From: Planctomycetia bacterium | GTDB lineage: Bacteria; Planctomycetota; Phycisphaerae; Phycisphaerales; SM1A02 | Assembly: GCA_005799475.1 (NCBI GenBank) | Contig: SYGQ01000146.1 | Location: 1-18,736, forward strand | DNA length: 18,736 bases | Direction of reading: 5' to 3' | In this document: positions 1-6,179 of the stretch, in pieces | How the letters are laid out: each line of letters begins with the position of its first letter | Numbering within the stretch: position 1 is the stretch's first letter | Translations under genes and position numbers: made by a program | Notes under the pieces: generated by a model | What the model saw: only the letters and a program-made list of their open reading frames with translations | Databases searched by the model: none | Told to the model about the DNA's origin: nothing

Positions 1-147
1 CGACACCTCGGGGCGCGCCGCGAGCCGACGAGACGCTCCCTCCGCAATTCAACACTTGAGCGCGATGCCGAAGAGGCGGGTGACGGTTCCGCGGCTCCGT
101 GACCCGAAGGCACGCGGGAACAGCAACCCGGCGGAGCTTGCCTGGAG

Positions 148-399
148 TTGGGGGGGTTCGTCTGGGTTGCGTGCATCTTCATCGGCAAAGTTCTCAAGGC
201 GAAGAGCGAGATGGACTCGAAGTCATGGCCAACGGTCGAAGGGGTGAAGGTGGTCGGCACCTCTCCACTCCGCGCCACGGTGGTGGCGTACTACAACCCC
301 GCCAACGCCGGGCGGTCGGTTCACGGCACCGTCGCGGGCCGCTCCACCCAGCGCCAATCGACGCCGTCGCCGCCCGTGGCCGCGGGCACGACCTCGTAG
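148..399 (+). pseudogene. DUF3592-like remnant, probably decayed
   Basis: The frame from a TTG at 148 reads a short hydrophobic stretch (residues 3-13), a charged linker, then SWPTVEG (26-32) and a VVAYYNPANAGRSV segment (45-58). Known DUF3592 proteins have an N-terminal membrane helix followed by a W-P-T-x-E-G box and, some tens of residues later, a YY-[ND]-P-x-N segment. Here the two boxes lie only about 15 residues apart, so the middle of the domain seems deleted. The frame then runs on into low-complexity sequence antisense to the lipoprotein gene that ends at 321. There is no clear start or Shine-Dalgarno; the frame is open back to a stop at 100-102. I infer a decayed gene. A coincidental shadow frame is the alternative. 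Confidence 0.35.
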
Positions 400-869
400 C
401 GACCACGGGGTTCACGATGCGTACTCCACGGGGTCTGCCCTCGCGCGATGAGCATGGGAGTCATCCCAAACGACACCGGAATCCACAGCGGCTGAAGAAT
501 CGCCTCACAGAGAACGGATTTCGGCTCCGACGACCCATCAAGTGCGGTTGACGCGGTTGGGTAGATCCCCTCGCCGCGCACACTGCCGCGAGCCAGATGC
601 AGGTTGCGACCGTAGGTTGGTTGCACCTCGACTTGTCCGCGCGGCATGCTCACGAGAACGAGATTCCAACCTCGGCGATCGAGTCCAGTGAGCGACGGCC
701 CATCGTCGGCAGGGATCGAACTCGACGGCGAGGCCTGCAACGCGGGAAGTGTTCCCGCCTCGACGCCCAAGAGGCCGTTGTCGCGGTTGCGGCAGTCTTC
801 GCAGCCTAGGAGGGCGGCGATGGCGGCCACCCCCACAACTCGTGTGCAGCGTTTCTCATTCTTCAGCAT
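321..869 (-). CDS. Hypothetical lipoprotein, third gene of the TPR-recX unit
   Basis: A 182-residue protein with a type II signal peptide: a basic N-terminus (KNEKRCTR), a hydrophobic stretch at 11-22 and a lipobox ending L-L-G-C with the acylated Cys at 23. It should therefore be lipid-anchored in the envelope. The mature part has no domain I recognise. It has a Ser/Pro-rich linker (about 40-55) and then probable beta-rich sequence with several Trp. The frame is open much further upstream to 1160, but that part is antisense-like and lies inside recX. The ATG at 869 is chosen because AGGAGGG sits 5 nt before it and the lipoprotein signal begins exactly there. The start overlaps the recX 3' end by 14 nt, so translation is probably coupled. 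Function unknown. Confidence 0.75.
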   Translation of the reverse strand: MLKNEKRCTRVVGVAAIAALLGCEDCRNRDNGLLGVEAGTLPALQASPSSSIPADDGPSLTGLDRRGWNLVLVSMPRGQVEVQPTYGRNLHLARGSVRGEGIYPTASTALDGSSEPKSVLCEAILQPLWIPVSFGMTPMLIARGQTPWSTHREPRGRYEVVPAATGGDGVDWRWVERPATVP

Positions 870-1518
870 CGATGCCCTCCTGACGCAGTGCCCGTTCGAT
901 GATTGTCCTGTCGATACCGCGTCGCGCAAGGCTCGCAGCGACAGCGAGCGGATGCCGTGAGCCGCGGCCACGAAGGGCCGTGACGGCCCGCGCGAGCGCC
1001 ACAGCGCACAGCGCTTCGTCGCGCGCGATGCGCTTTGCGTGGGTCCACGCACGAGGCGCGTCCACGCCGTCCGACTCCAGCAATGCCGCTGCGGCGTCCG
1101 CAGAGATCCCTGGATGCCGCCGACCCAAGGACAGCGCACGCGACTCGGCGTGGCGCTCATCGTTCAACCAACCGTCCTTGACGAGCTCGGCGAGGACCCG
1201 CGCCACCACGCCCTCGTCCACACCGCGCCGCGACAGCGCCGCGCCCAGCGTCGTGGCGTTGTGCGATCGTTGCGCAAGGCACTTGAGCGAGAGCTCGCGC
1301 GTCTTGCGGTGCGCGGTGAACGCCGCGACTCGACGCGCGACTGCCGCCGTCCACGCGAGCCCTTCCGCAAGCCGGAGTTCAGTGAGCGACTCTCGCGGGA
1401 GTTGCGCCACCGCGCGCGTCTGCCCCGCAAGAACCACCCGCACAACGCGCGGGTCGCGCGGATCCGAGTCAAGCGACTGAATGCGCGGCGCCTTCCGCAC
1501 GGGCGTCTTCTGAGTCAT
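856..1518 (-). CDS. recX: RecX family regulatory protein
   Basis: A 220-residue protein of the RecX family, which binds RecA and modulates its filament and recombinase activity in the cytoplasm. The diagnostic part is the three-helix-repeat signature with LVKDGWLNDERHAESRA near residues 112-128, matching the family's G-[YW]-L-[ND]-D-x-x-[FH]-A box. A later helical repeat ends ALRQEGID at the C-terminus. Length is somewhat above the usual 150-200 because of a basic N-terminal extension. Its ATG (1518-1516) overlaps the TGA of the upstream TPR gene (1517-1515) in a 4-nt ATGA junction. Its own end overlaps the following lipoprotein gene by 14 nt. recA is not in the window, so the common recA-recX linkage cannot be seen here. 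Confidence 0.85.
   Translation of the reverse strand: MTQKTPVRKAPRIQSLDSDPRDPRVVRVVLAGQTRAVAQLPRESLTELRLAEGLAWTAAVARRVAAFTAHRKTRELSLKCLAQRSHNATTLGAALSRRGVDEGVVARVLAELVKDGWLNDERHAESRALSLGRRHPGISADAAAALLESDGVDAPRAWTHAKRIARDEALCAVALARAVTALRGRGSRHPLAVAASLARRGIDRTIIERALRQEGIDAEE
875..881 (-). promoter_or_regulatory. Strong Shine-Dalgarno for the lipoprotein start at 869
   Basis: On the minus strand AGGAGGG ends 5 nt before the ATG at 869. It lies within the recX coding region. It is the best Shine-Dalgarno in the window and fixes this internal start. Most first-of-unit genes here have none. Confidence 0.8.
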
Positions 1519-1829
1519 GTGAGTTGGTCGAGGAATGACTGGATCTCAGCCGCCGCATGCGAGTCGCCGCACGAAGTCGCGCGCTCGAGTCCGGCGCGCA
1601 GCACCGCCGCGGCCTCATCGATGCGCCCGGCCTGTTCGAGTGCCCGCGCCTTGTGGTAGTAGGCGTAGCAGTAGTCGCGATCCGACTCGATGGTGCGATC
1701 GAACCAGATGACGGCTTCGTCGATGTTTCCGGCCTTGAGGTGCTCCTGCGCGAGCCCGTAGCGGCAGAACGCGTCGCCTGGATCTCTCTCGAGCATTTTC
1801 TCCAAGAGCTCGATCCGTCCGTGGCCCAT
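1515..1829 (-). CDS. Small TPR-repeat protein
   Basis: A 104-residue protein made almost entirely of tetratricopeptide repeats. One spans about residues 17-50 (PGDAFCRYGLAQEHLKAGNIDEA) and a second about 51-85 (YYHKARALEQAGRIDEAAAVLRAGL), both with the G-x-x-x-E-A pattern of TPR helix B. Such proteins are protein-interaction adaptors; the partner is unknown. The frame is open upstream to 1892, but the ATG at 1829 is preferred. It begins right before the helical part, avoids overlapping the divergent lipoprotein gene at 1865, and has a TACGCT box 7 nt upstream. It is the head of a unit with recX and a lipoprotein. Confidence 0.8.
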   Translation of the reverse strand: MGHGRIELLEKMLERDPGDAFCRYGLAQEHLKAGNIDEAVIWFDRTIESDRDYCYAYYHKARALEQAGRIDEAAAVLRAGLERATSCGDSHAAAEIQSFLDQLT

Positions 1830-1836
1830 GCGCGGC

Positions 1837-1858
1837 AGCGTAGCACTGGGAGTAGATT
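1837..1858. promoter_or_regulatory. Divergent leaderless-type -10 boxes
   Basis: Only 35 nt separate the TPR start (1829, minus) from the lipoprotein start (1865, plus). On the minus strand TACGCT (1837-1842) lies 7 nt before the TPR ATG. On the plus strand TAGATT (1853-1858) lies 6 nt before the lipoprotein ATG. Neither gene has a Shine-Dalgarno. With the usual 6-8 nt from -10 to the start of transcription, both mRNAs would begin at or next to the start codon. No good -35 is visible on either side, so the call is inferred from the -10 geometry. Confidence 0.45.
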
Positions 1859-1864
1859 TCCCGA

Positions 1865-3361
1865 ATGGTCGGCCGTCGATTCCTTCTTCCACAACTTGCG
1901 CTCGGTGCGGGAATCTTCGCGCTGGCCTCCTGCCTGAGCGACTACACGCCCGAGTCCCGGGTCGACCCCCGGCCAGAGCGGCTTGAAATCACGCACCTTG
2001 TTGGCGGAGCCCACTGGCGCACGCTCTGCAGCGGCGGGATCTGGTTTCAGGGATACGGCGGAAGCCTATTGGCACTCAATCCTGAGACCGGCGCGACGCT
2101 CGACGAATTGAAGTGCATGGGGCTCGGGACCTCGGGCGCACTCGTCGACATGCTGGTCTATCGCGGTGACCTCATTGCGGTTCTGGATCGCACGGCGGTG
2201 GTTCGCGTGGATGCGAGCGATCCAAAGTCGATGATGGTTCTTGAGGCGATCACCGAGCGGGAGCTCGGCATCCGCCCGGAGAGCCTCTCGGTCGCCGACG
2301 GCGGCCTCTTCGTCAGTGGTCTCGGCGGCGTGGTCCGGCTTGACACGGGCGAGCGGTTTCTTGCATCACCCGCCGTGTGTGGCCGTGTCGCCGAGAGCGC
2401 ACGAGGGGTCATCGCCACGCGCGAGGGGCAACTCGTACGGCTCGAGGATGGCGCAAGCGTGGGGCGCGCCAGCGATGTGCACGCACTCACTCCCGGCAGC
2501 GGCCCTCCGGGAGGAATGGTGTTCGTCCTTCAGGGGAAGGACGCCGCGCGCGTCGGCATTCTCGACGCGAACCTCATCGAGGCCGCCGCGGTTGTGCTTC
2601 CGGGGGAGGTCGCGCGCGTGCGCGAGATCGACGGCCGCCTCTATGCGGTGACGCCCTCCGAGATCGTCTCGTGGCGCATCGGCGAGCGCTCGCTCGATGA
2701 TCCATCAGCCATCCGCGTGAAGGGCGCCCTTGATCTCGACTTCGCTGGCGAAAACACACTCGCGGTTGCGGGCACCTTCGGCCGGGCCCTCTATCGGCCC
2801 ACCACCGATGCGCGCGGGCCCGGCGATGAGTTCCACGCAGCCCACCGCGAGCCTGGCCGGCTCGAGCGCGTCCTCTCCGACGGACGACGGATCATTGCTG
2901 GCAGCGACGAGGGCAACTGGCTCTACATGGTCGGTGGGAGTTGCGAGCCCAGTGACCGTGAGATCCAGAATGTCAATCCGCCAAGTTCCACGGCGGAGTT
3001 CTCCTTCGGCACGGTGTCGATTGAAGGGGCCGATGGAGATGCGTTGACGGTCGAGAGCGGCCCGCGCGTGATCGTGAAGTGCAAGGGGAGCCGACAAGTC
3101 ATTCAGATGCCGCAGGGCGCGCACGCAAGGACCATCGCGAATGTCCGCGATGACATCTGGATTGGCAATGACGACGGCATCGATGTGTGGCGCATGGCCA
3201 GCGGTTCGCTCGCGCGCGTCGGTCGCGTCCGCATGCAGGGACCCGTCATCAATATCTACCCTCGGCGAACCAACGACGGTGCGAGCTTCGTCAGCATCTT
3301 CGGCGGCATGGGAGTCGTCATGTGGACCAAGTACGACCCGCCCTCAGTGCCGAGTTCGTGA
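1865..3361 (+). CDS. Lipoprotein with beta-propeller-like repeats
   Basis: A 498-residue secreted lipoprotein. A signal peptide (VGRRFLLPQLALGAGIFAL) leads to a lipobox L-A-S-C with Cys 23. The mature chain repeats a beta-strand pattern in which a small polar turn is followed by strands such as GDLIAVLDRT (101), GGLFVSGLGGVVRLD (146), GVIATREGQLVRLED (181), GRLYAVTPSEIVSWR (257), NTLAVAGTFGRALYR (297), RRIIAGSDEGNWLYM (341) and DDIWIGNDDGIDVWR (about 430). Seven such units suggest a WD40/NHL/PQQ-like propeller of about seven blades, a scaffold or binding fold at the cell envelope. No catalytic motif is evident. Its last 18 nt overlap the 3' end of the convergent nth gene. Ligand and function are unknown; the propeller assignment is inference from strand periodicity. 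Confidence 0.75.
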   Translation: MVGRRFLLPQLALGAGIFALASCLSDYTPESRVDPRPERLEITHLVGGAHWRTLCSGGIWFQGYGGSLLALNPETGATLDELKCMGLGTSGALVDMLVYRGDLIAVLDRTAVVRVDASDPKSMMVLEAITERELGIRPESLSVADGGLFVSGLGGVVRLDTGERFLASPAVCGRVAESARGVIATREGQLVRLEDGASVGRASDVHALTPGSGPPGGMVFVLQGKDAARVGILDANLIEAAAVVLPGEVARVREIDGRLYAVTPSEIVSWRIGERSLDDPSAIRVKGALDLDFAGENTLAVAGTFGRALYRPTTDARGPGDEFHAAHREPGRLERVLSDGRRIIAGSDEGNWLYMVGGSCEPSDREIQNVNPPSSTAEFSFGTVSIEGADGDALTVESGPRVIVKCKGSRQVIQMPQGAHARTIANVRDDIWIGNDDGIDVWRMASGSLARVGRVRMQGPVINIYPRRTNDGASFVSIFGGMGVVMWTKYDPPSVPSS

Positions 3362-4036
3362 TCCGCGCGTCGTCGTTGCACGCCTTCCCTGCGAGCAGTA
3401 GCGCCGACAGATCGCATCACCGGCACACGCGCCGCCGCGCGCCTTGCAGACGCCACGCCCGTGCGCGATGAGGAGATGCGAAAGCAGGCACCACGCCCGG
3501 CGGGGAAAGAGCGCCATCAGGTCGCGCTCCACCTTCACGGGATCGTCGTGCTTCGACAAACCGAACCGTCTCGCGAGCCGTCCAACATGTGTGTCGACAA
3601 CGACGCCTTCGTTGATCCCGAATGCATTGCCGAGCAGAACATTCGCCGTCTTGCGCGCGACGCCGCGCAGCGCGGTGAGCGCCTCCATGGTGCGTGGGAC
3701 TTCGCCTTGGTGGTCGCGTTCGATGGCCACCATGGACTCGTGCACGGCGCGCGCCTTCATCCGCCAGAAGTTGATCGTGCGCAAGTACGGCTCAATGCCG
3801 CCGACCCCAGCCCGGGCCAGTGCGGCGACGCCCGGATGCGCGGCGAAGAGTGCGGGCGTGGCGCGATTCACTGTGGCATCGGTGGCTTGCGCCGAGAGAA
3901 TGGTCGCCACGAGGAGCTCGTGCGGTTCCTTCCAATCGAGTGCGCAGTGGGCATCTGGGTAACGCCGCCGCAGTGCCGCGAGGAGGCGCGACGCTCGCAT
4001 TCGTTGCGCTGGCGTCTTGCGCGGAAGGGGATTCAC
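3344..4036 (-). CDS. nth: Endonuclease III (bifunctional DNA glycosylase/AP lyase)
   Basis: A 230-residue HhH-GPD glycosylase of base-excision repair, removing oxidised pyrimidines and cleaving the abasic site. Visible features: LLVATILSAQATDATVN (41-57), the helix-hairpin-helix ALRGVARKTANVLL with the catalytic Lys 129, and VVVDTHVGRLARR with the catalytic Asp 148. Near the C-terminus four Cys (197, 204, 210, 214) should hold a 4Fe-4S cluster. Their spacing is C-x6-C-x5-C-x3-C rather than the usual C-x6-C-x2-C-x5-C. The hairpin reads L-R-G-V-A where L-P-G-V-G is typical. The start is set at GTG 4036. The alternative ATG at 4060 overlaps the divergent gene's ATG, while TACCTT lies 6 nt before the GTG. 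Enzyme identity is firm; cluster integrity is uncertain. Confidence 0.9.
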   Translation of the reverse strand: MNPLPRKTPAQRMRASRLLAALRRRYPDAHCALDWKEPHELLVATILSAQATDATVNRATPALFAAHPGVAALARAGVGGIEPYLRTINFWRMKARAVHESMVAIERDHQGEVPRTMEALTALRGVARKTANVLLGNAFGINEGVVVDTHVGRLARRFGLSKHDDPVKVERDLMALFPRRAWCLLSHLLIAHGRGVCKARGGACAGDAICRRYCSQGRRATTTRGSRTRH

Positions 4037-4042
4037 GCGGCG

Positions 4043-4052
4043 AAGGTACCCT
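4043..4052. promoter_or_regulatory. Overlapping divergent -10 boxes for nth and the TIM-barrel gene
   Basis: The core AAGGTACCCT reads as TACCCT (4047-4052) on the plus strand, 6 nt before the ATG at 4059. On the minus strand it reads as TACCTT (4043-4048), 6 nt before the GTG at 4036. The two hexamers share the central TA of a GGTACC palindrome. This is the geometry of a bidirectional promoter driving two leaderless transcripts. Neither side shows a convincing -35 or Shine-Dalgarno. Confidence 0.45.
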
Positions 4053-4058
4053 CGGGCC

Positions 4059-4841
4059 ATGTTCGGGCAGTGCGCGGCCACGCTTGCACCACTTTCAGCC
4101 ACGATCGCGCCGCTCTCGCTCGAGGCGCGTGAGGCGATCGACACGATCGTCGCCATGGGATACCGCGCCGTGCAGTGGTCCGCGACGCAGACGGGGATGC
4201 GGCCGCGCGATCTTGACGCCTCATCGCGTCGCGGCATCGTCACCCACCTGCGTCGCCTTGGTCTCGCATGCAGCGGGGTCGACCTCTTCATCCCGAGTGG
4301 CCACTTCTTTGACGCCGCGCAGGTCGATCGCGCGATGGATGCTGCAGAGCGGGCGGCGGAGCTCGGGCGCGATTTCGGGTGCTGCCCGATCAGCATTGCG
4401 CTGCCCGAGGCAACGGCCTCGAATCTCGCCGCCCTCGCACCAATCAGGGCGGCGCTCGCCGAGATCGCCGATCGCGCGAGGGTGCGATTCGTGGATTTCT
4501 CCCTCGCGGCCGCACAAGGCGACGCGTCGTCACAGAATGATGCCATCGGCATCGGCATCGATCCACCGGTCTTGCTCGCTGCGCAGACTGATGTCGCAGG
4601 GGCCGTCGCCCGAGCGGGCCCGCGCTTGGCGTGCGCGCGTGTGTGCGACCTTCTCTGCGGAGCCACGCGGGCGCCGGCGGGCGAACCCGCGGATGCACAG
4701 CTGGATCTCCTGGCCTATGTGGCGGCACTCTCGGTCGCGGGGTTGAAGTCGAACCCCGTCGCTGACGCGCGGCAGTGGACCGATCCGCGCCGGGGACTCG
4801 AGGAGACGCTCCAGCGTTGGCAAGGCCAGGTCACCGCATGA
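4059..4841 (+). CDS. TIM-barrel protein, sugar isomerase/epimerase-like
   Basis: A 260-residue protein resembling the xylose-isomerase-like TIM-barrel family (AP_endonuc_2, sugar phosphate isomerase/epimerase). Clues are an N-terminal LSLEAREAIDTIVAMGYRAVQWS, the typical 'helix leading to the next strand' segment, then LRRLGLACSGVDLFIPSGHF, and a late IGIGIDPPVLLAAQTDV matching the family's NLDPxxLL box. Several positions that carry metal-binding Glu/His in active members are not obvious, for example ARVCDL where H-x-H-x-x-D is usual. Catalysis on a sugar is therefore doubtful. It begins at ATG 4059, 6 nt after TACCCT. Its stop overlaps the acpS ATG (ATGA), so it is co-transcribed with acpS. 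Substrate unknown. Confidence 0.6.
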   Translation: MFGQCAATLAPLSATIAPLSLEAREAIDTIVAMGYRAVQWSATQTGMRPRDLDASSRRGIVTHLRRLGLACSGVDLFIPSGHFFDAAQVDRAMDAAERAAELGRDFGCCPISIALPEATASNLAALAPIRAALAEIADRARVRFVDFSLAAAQGDASSQNDAIGIGIDPPVLLAAQTDVAGAVARAGPRLACARVCDLLCGATRAPAGEPADAQLDLLAYVAALSVAGLKSNPVADARQWTDPRRGLEETLQRWQGQVTA

Positions 4842-5230
4842 GAGTCGTCGGACACGGCATCGATGTCACCGAGGTCGCGCGGATCGAACAACTCTTGCGA
4901 GACCACGGCGAGCGGTTTCTCGCGCGCGTGTACACCCGCCACGAGCGGGGGTTCGCGGCCGAGGGTGGCAAACGGCAGGGGGAACGACTCGCGGCACGAT
5001 TCGCCGCGAAGGAAGCGGTCCTCAAGGCGCTTGGCACCGGCATGCGCACGGGTCTCGCATGGACCGACATTGAAGTCCGCATGCTCCCGTCAGGCGCGCC
5101 GACGATCGCACTCGAGGGCCGCGCGGCTGAACTCGCTGCGGGCCTTGGAATCTGCGCGTGGCATGTTTCGCTGACGCACGCGGGCGGTCTTGCGGTCGCG
5201 AGCGTGATCGCCGAAGCGGCCACTCCCTGA
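4838..5230 (+). CDS. acpS: Holo-[acyl-carrier-protein] synthase
   Basis: A 130-residue phosphopantetheinyl transferase that moves 4'-phosphopantetheine from CoA to apo-ACP, switching on fatty-acid synthesis. The family blocks are all present: GHGIDVTEVARIEQLL at the N-terminus with the Mg-binding Asp 9, FAAKEAVLKALGTG with Glu 59 and Lys 63, and HVSLTHAGGLAVASVIAE near the C-terminus. Length is typical for the AcpS type. The ATG (4838-4840) overlaps the stop of the TIM-barrel gene by 4 nt, so it depends on upstream translation. The frame is open further upstream to 4775, but the family N-terminus starts exactly at 4838. Confidence 0.93.
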   Translation: MRVVGHGIDVTEVARIEQLLRDHGERFLARVYTRHERGFAAEGGKRQGERLAARFAAKEAVLKALGTGMRTGLAWTDIEVRMLPSGAPTIALEGRAAELAAGLGICAWHVSLTHAGGLAVASVIAEAATP

Positions 5231-5235
5231 CTCGG

Positions 5236-5241
5236 TACGCT
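5236..5241 (+). promoter_or_regulatory. Possible -10 box upstream of the SPOR-like gene
   Basis: TACGCT lies 9 nt before the ATG at 5251, in the 20-nt gap after acpS. It would give a transcript with a leader of only 2-3 nt. The box resembles those at the divergent promoters, but spacing is looser and read-through from acpS is equally likely. Confidence 0.25.
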
Positions 5242-5250
5242 CCCGCGTCA

Positions 5251-5874
5251 ATGGCGAAGGACGCACTCACGCTCTATGAGGCCAGGCGACACAAGCCAGG
5301 AAGCGTTGCTGCGGGAGGGCTCGCCACACCGCGCGCGGTGAGATTGCCATTCGGGATCGTGCTCATCGCCGGACTCCTCGTCGCCGGGATTGCGTTCGCG
5401 GCGTACTGGGCCGGGTTCACCCGGGGGCGAAGCGAAGGGGAGCGTGGCGCGCAGGAGGCTGCTTCGGCGCCACTTCACACCATTGACCCGATTTCACCCA
5501 CGCCAAAGGCTCCGGCGCACGCCTCCGCACAGGTTCCCGCGGTCAATGCTGCCCTCGGCGCGGCGCCATCGGGGGACCCGCGCGAAGTCGGCCTGAACTA
5601 CTTCGTCATTGCCGGCGAAATGGCCAGCGATCGCGCCGCCGAGATGGTGTCGTTCTGTCGGAGTCAGGGACTTGATGCCGTGGCGATTTCCGGCAATAAT
5701 GCGCGGTCCCACGTGATCGTGCTTCCCGGATTTTCCCGGGAGGCGCGTGGGGCGGCTCCGGTGAAGTCACTGGAGGCGAACATCCGTGCGGTCGGCGCCA
5801 AGTGGAAGGCGCAGGGCCGTGGCAATAGTGACTTCCACGACTTCTACCCCAAACTTTTCAAAGGCCCGTCATGA
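5251..5874 (+). CDS. Single-pass membrane protein with SPOR-like C-terminal domain
   Basis: A 207-residue protein. Residues 1-32 are basic and cytoplasmic, 33-55 form one membrane helix (LPFGIVLIAGLLVAGIAFAAYWAG), and 56-110 are a Ser/Pro/Ala-rich linker outside the membrane. A compact domain follows (111-207) beginning GLNYFVIAGEMASDRAAEMVSFCRSQGLDAV. The pattern of strand, helix with A-x-x-x-x-x-F-C, then a strand with VIVLPGF is that of SPOR-type (sporulation-related repeat) domains, which bind denuded peptidoglycan. The match is by layout rather than by strict residues. The upstream frame is open to 5158, but the ATG at 5251 lies just outside acpS and gives a sensible membrane topology. 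Its TGA overlaps the next ATG (ATGA). Confidence 0.65.
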   Translation: MAKDALTLYEARRHKPGSVAAGGLATPRAVRLPFGIVLIAGLLVAGIAFAAYWAGFTRGRSEGERGAQEAASAPLHTIDPISPTPKAPAHASAQVPAVNAALGAAPSGDPREVGLNYFVIAGEMASDRAAEMVSFCRSQGLDAVAISGNNARSHVIVLPGFSREARGAAPVKSLEANIRAVGAKWKAQGRGNSDFHDFYPKLFKGPS

Positions 5875-6176
5875 GTATGCACCGCAGTCTCAAGTCCAAG
5901 TCAGGCGCGTTGAACCAGCACCGAAATGTGCTGACGAGGGCTGAGCGAATCACCAAGCTCGCCGACCTCGACAAGTTCAGGGTCGGTGCGAACTCGGCGC
6001 TTGGTTTGCCGAAGGTGCGCTCCATCAAGGCGGCCGTCGCGAAGAAGCCGAAGAAGGCTGAGGCCGCTGCGGCCGGCGGCGATGCCGGAGCGGCGCCGGC
6101 GGCTGGCGGCGCCAAGGCGGCACCTGCGAAGTCGGGCGCGGCTGCGAAGGCGGCTTCACCCGCCTCAAAGAAGTAA
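5871..6176 (+). CDS. Small basic protein (TIGR04137-type) with Ala/Lys-rich tail
   Basis: A 101-residue, very basic protein. The first about 55 residues match the small basic protein family of Planctomycetes, Verrucomicrobia and Chlamydiae: MSMHRSLKSKSGALNQHRN, then VLTRAERITKLADL and LGLPKVRSIKA. The family is short and strongly conserved and is suspected to work in a nucleic-acid or ribosome context; its exact role is not established to my knowledge. Here it carries an additional low-complexity tail of about 45 residues (about 57-101), rich in Ala, Gly and Lys, resembling the disordered tails of basic nucleic-acid-binding proteins. Its ATG overlaps the preceding TGA, and the aminotransferase follows after 3 nt. 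It is the best lineage marker in the window. Confidence 0.8.
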   Translation: MSMHRSLKSKSGALNQHRNVLTRAERITKLADLDKFRVGANSALGLPKVRSIKAAVAKKPKKAEAAAAGGDAGAAPAAGGAKAAPAKSGAAAKAASPASKK

Positions 6177-6179
6177 GCG

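Noticed and set aside
299..315. Hairpin CCGCC/GGCGG just after the lipoprotein stop as a terminator
   Set aside because: Only 5 bp, no T-run on the minus strand, and such short GC stems are expected by chance here.
1830..1892. Longer TPR protein starting at 1892
   Set aside because: It would overlap the divergent lipoprotein gene and add 21 residues without TPR character. ATG 1829 has a -10-like box 7 nt upstream.
4037..4060. ATG at 4060 as the nth start, giving 8 extra residues
   Set aside because: Its ATG overlaps the divergent gene's ATG and it has no promoter or Shine-Dalgarno at a sensible distance. GTG 4036 has TACCTT at 6 nt. Conservation data could overturn this.
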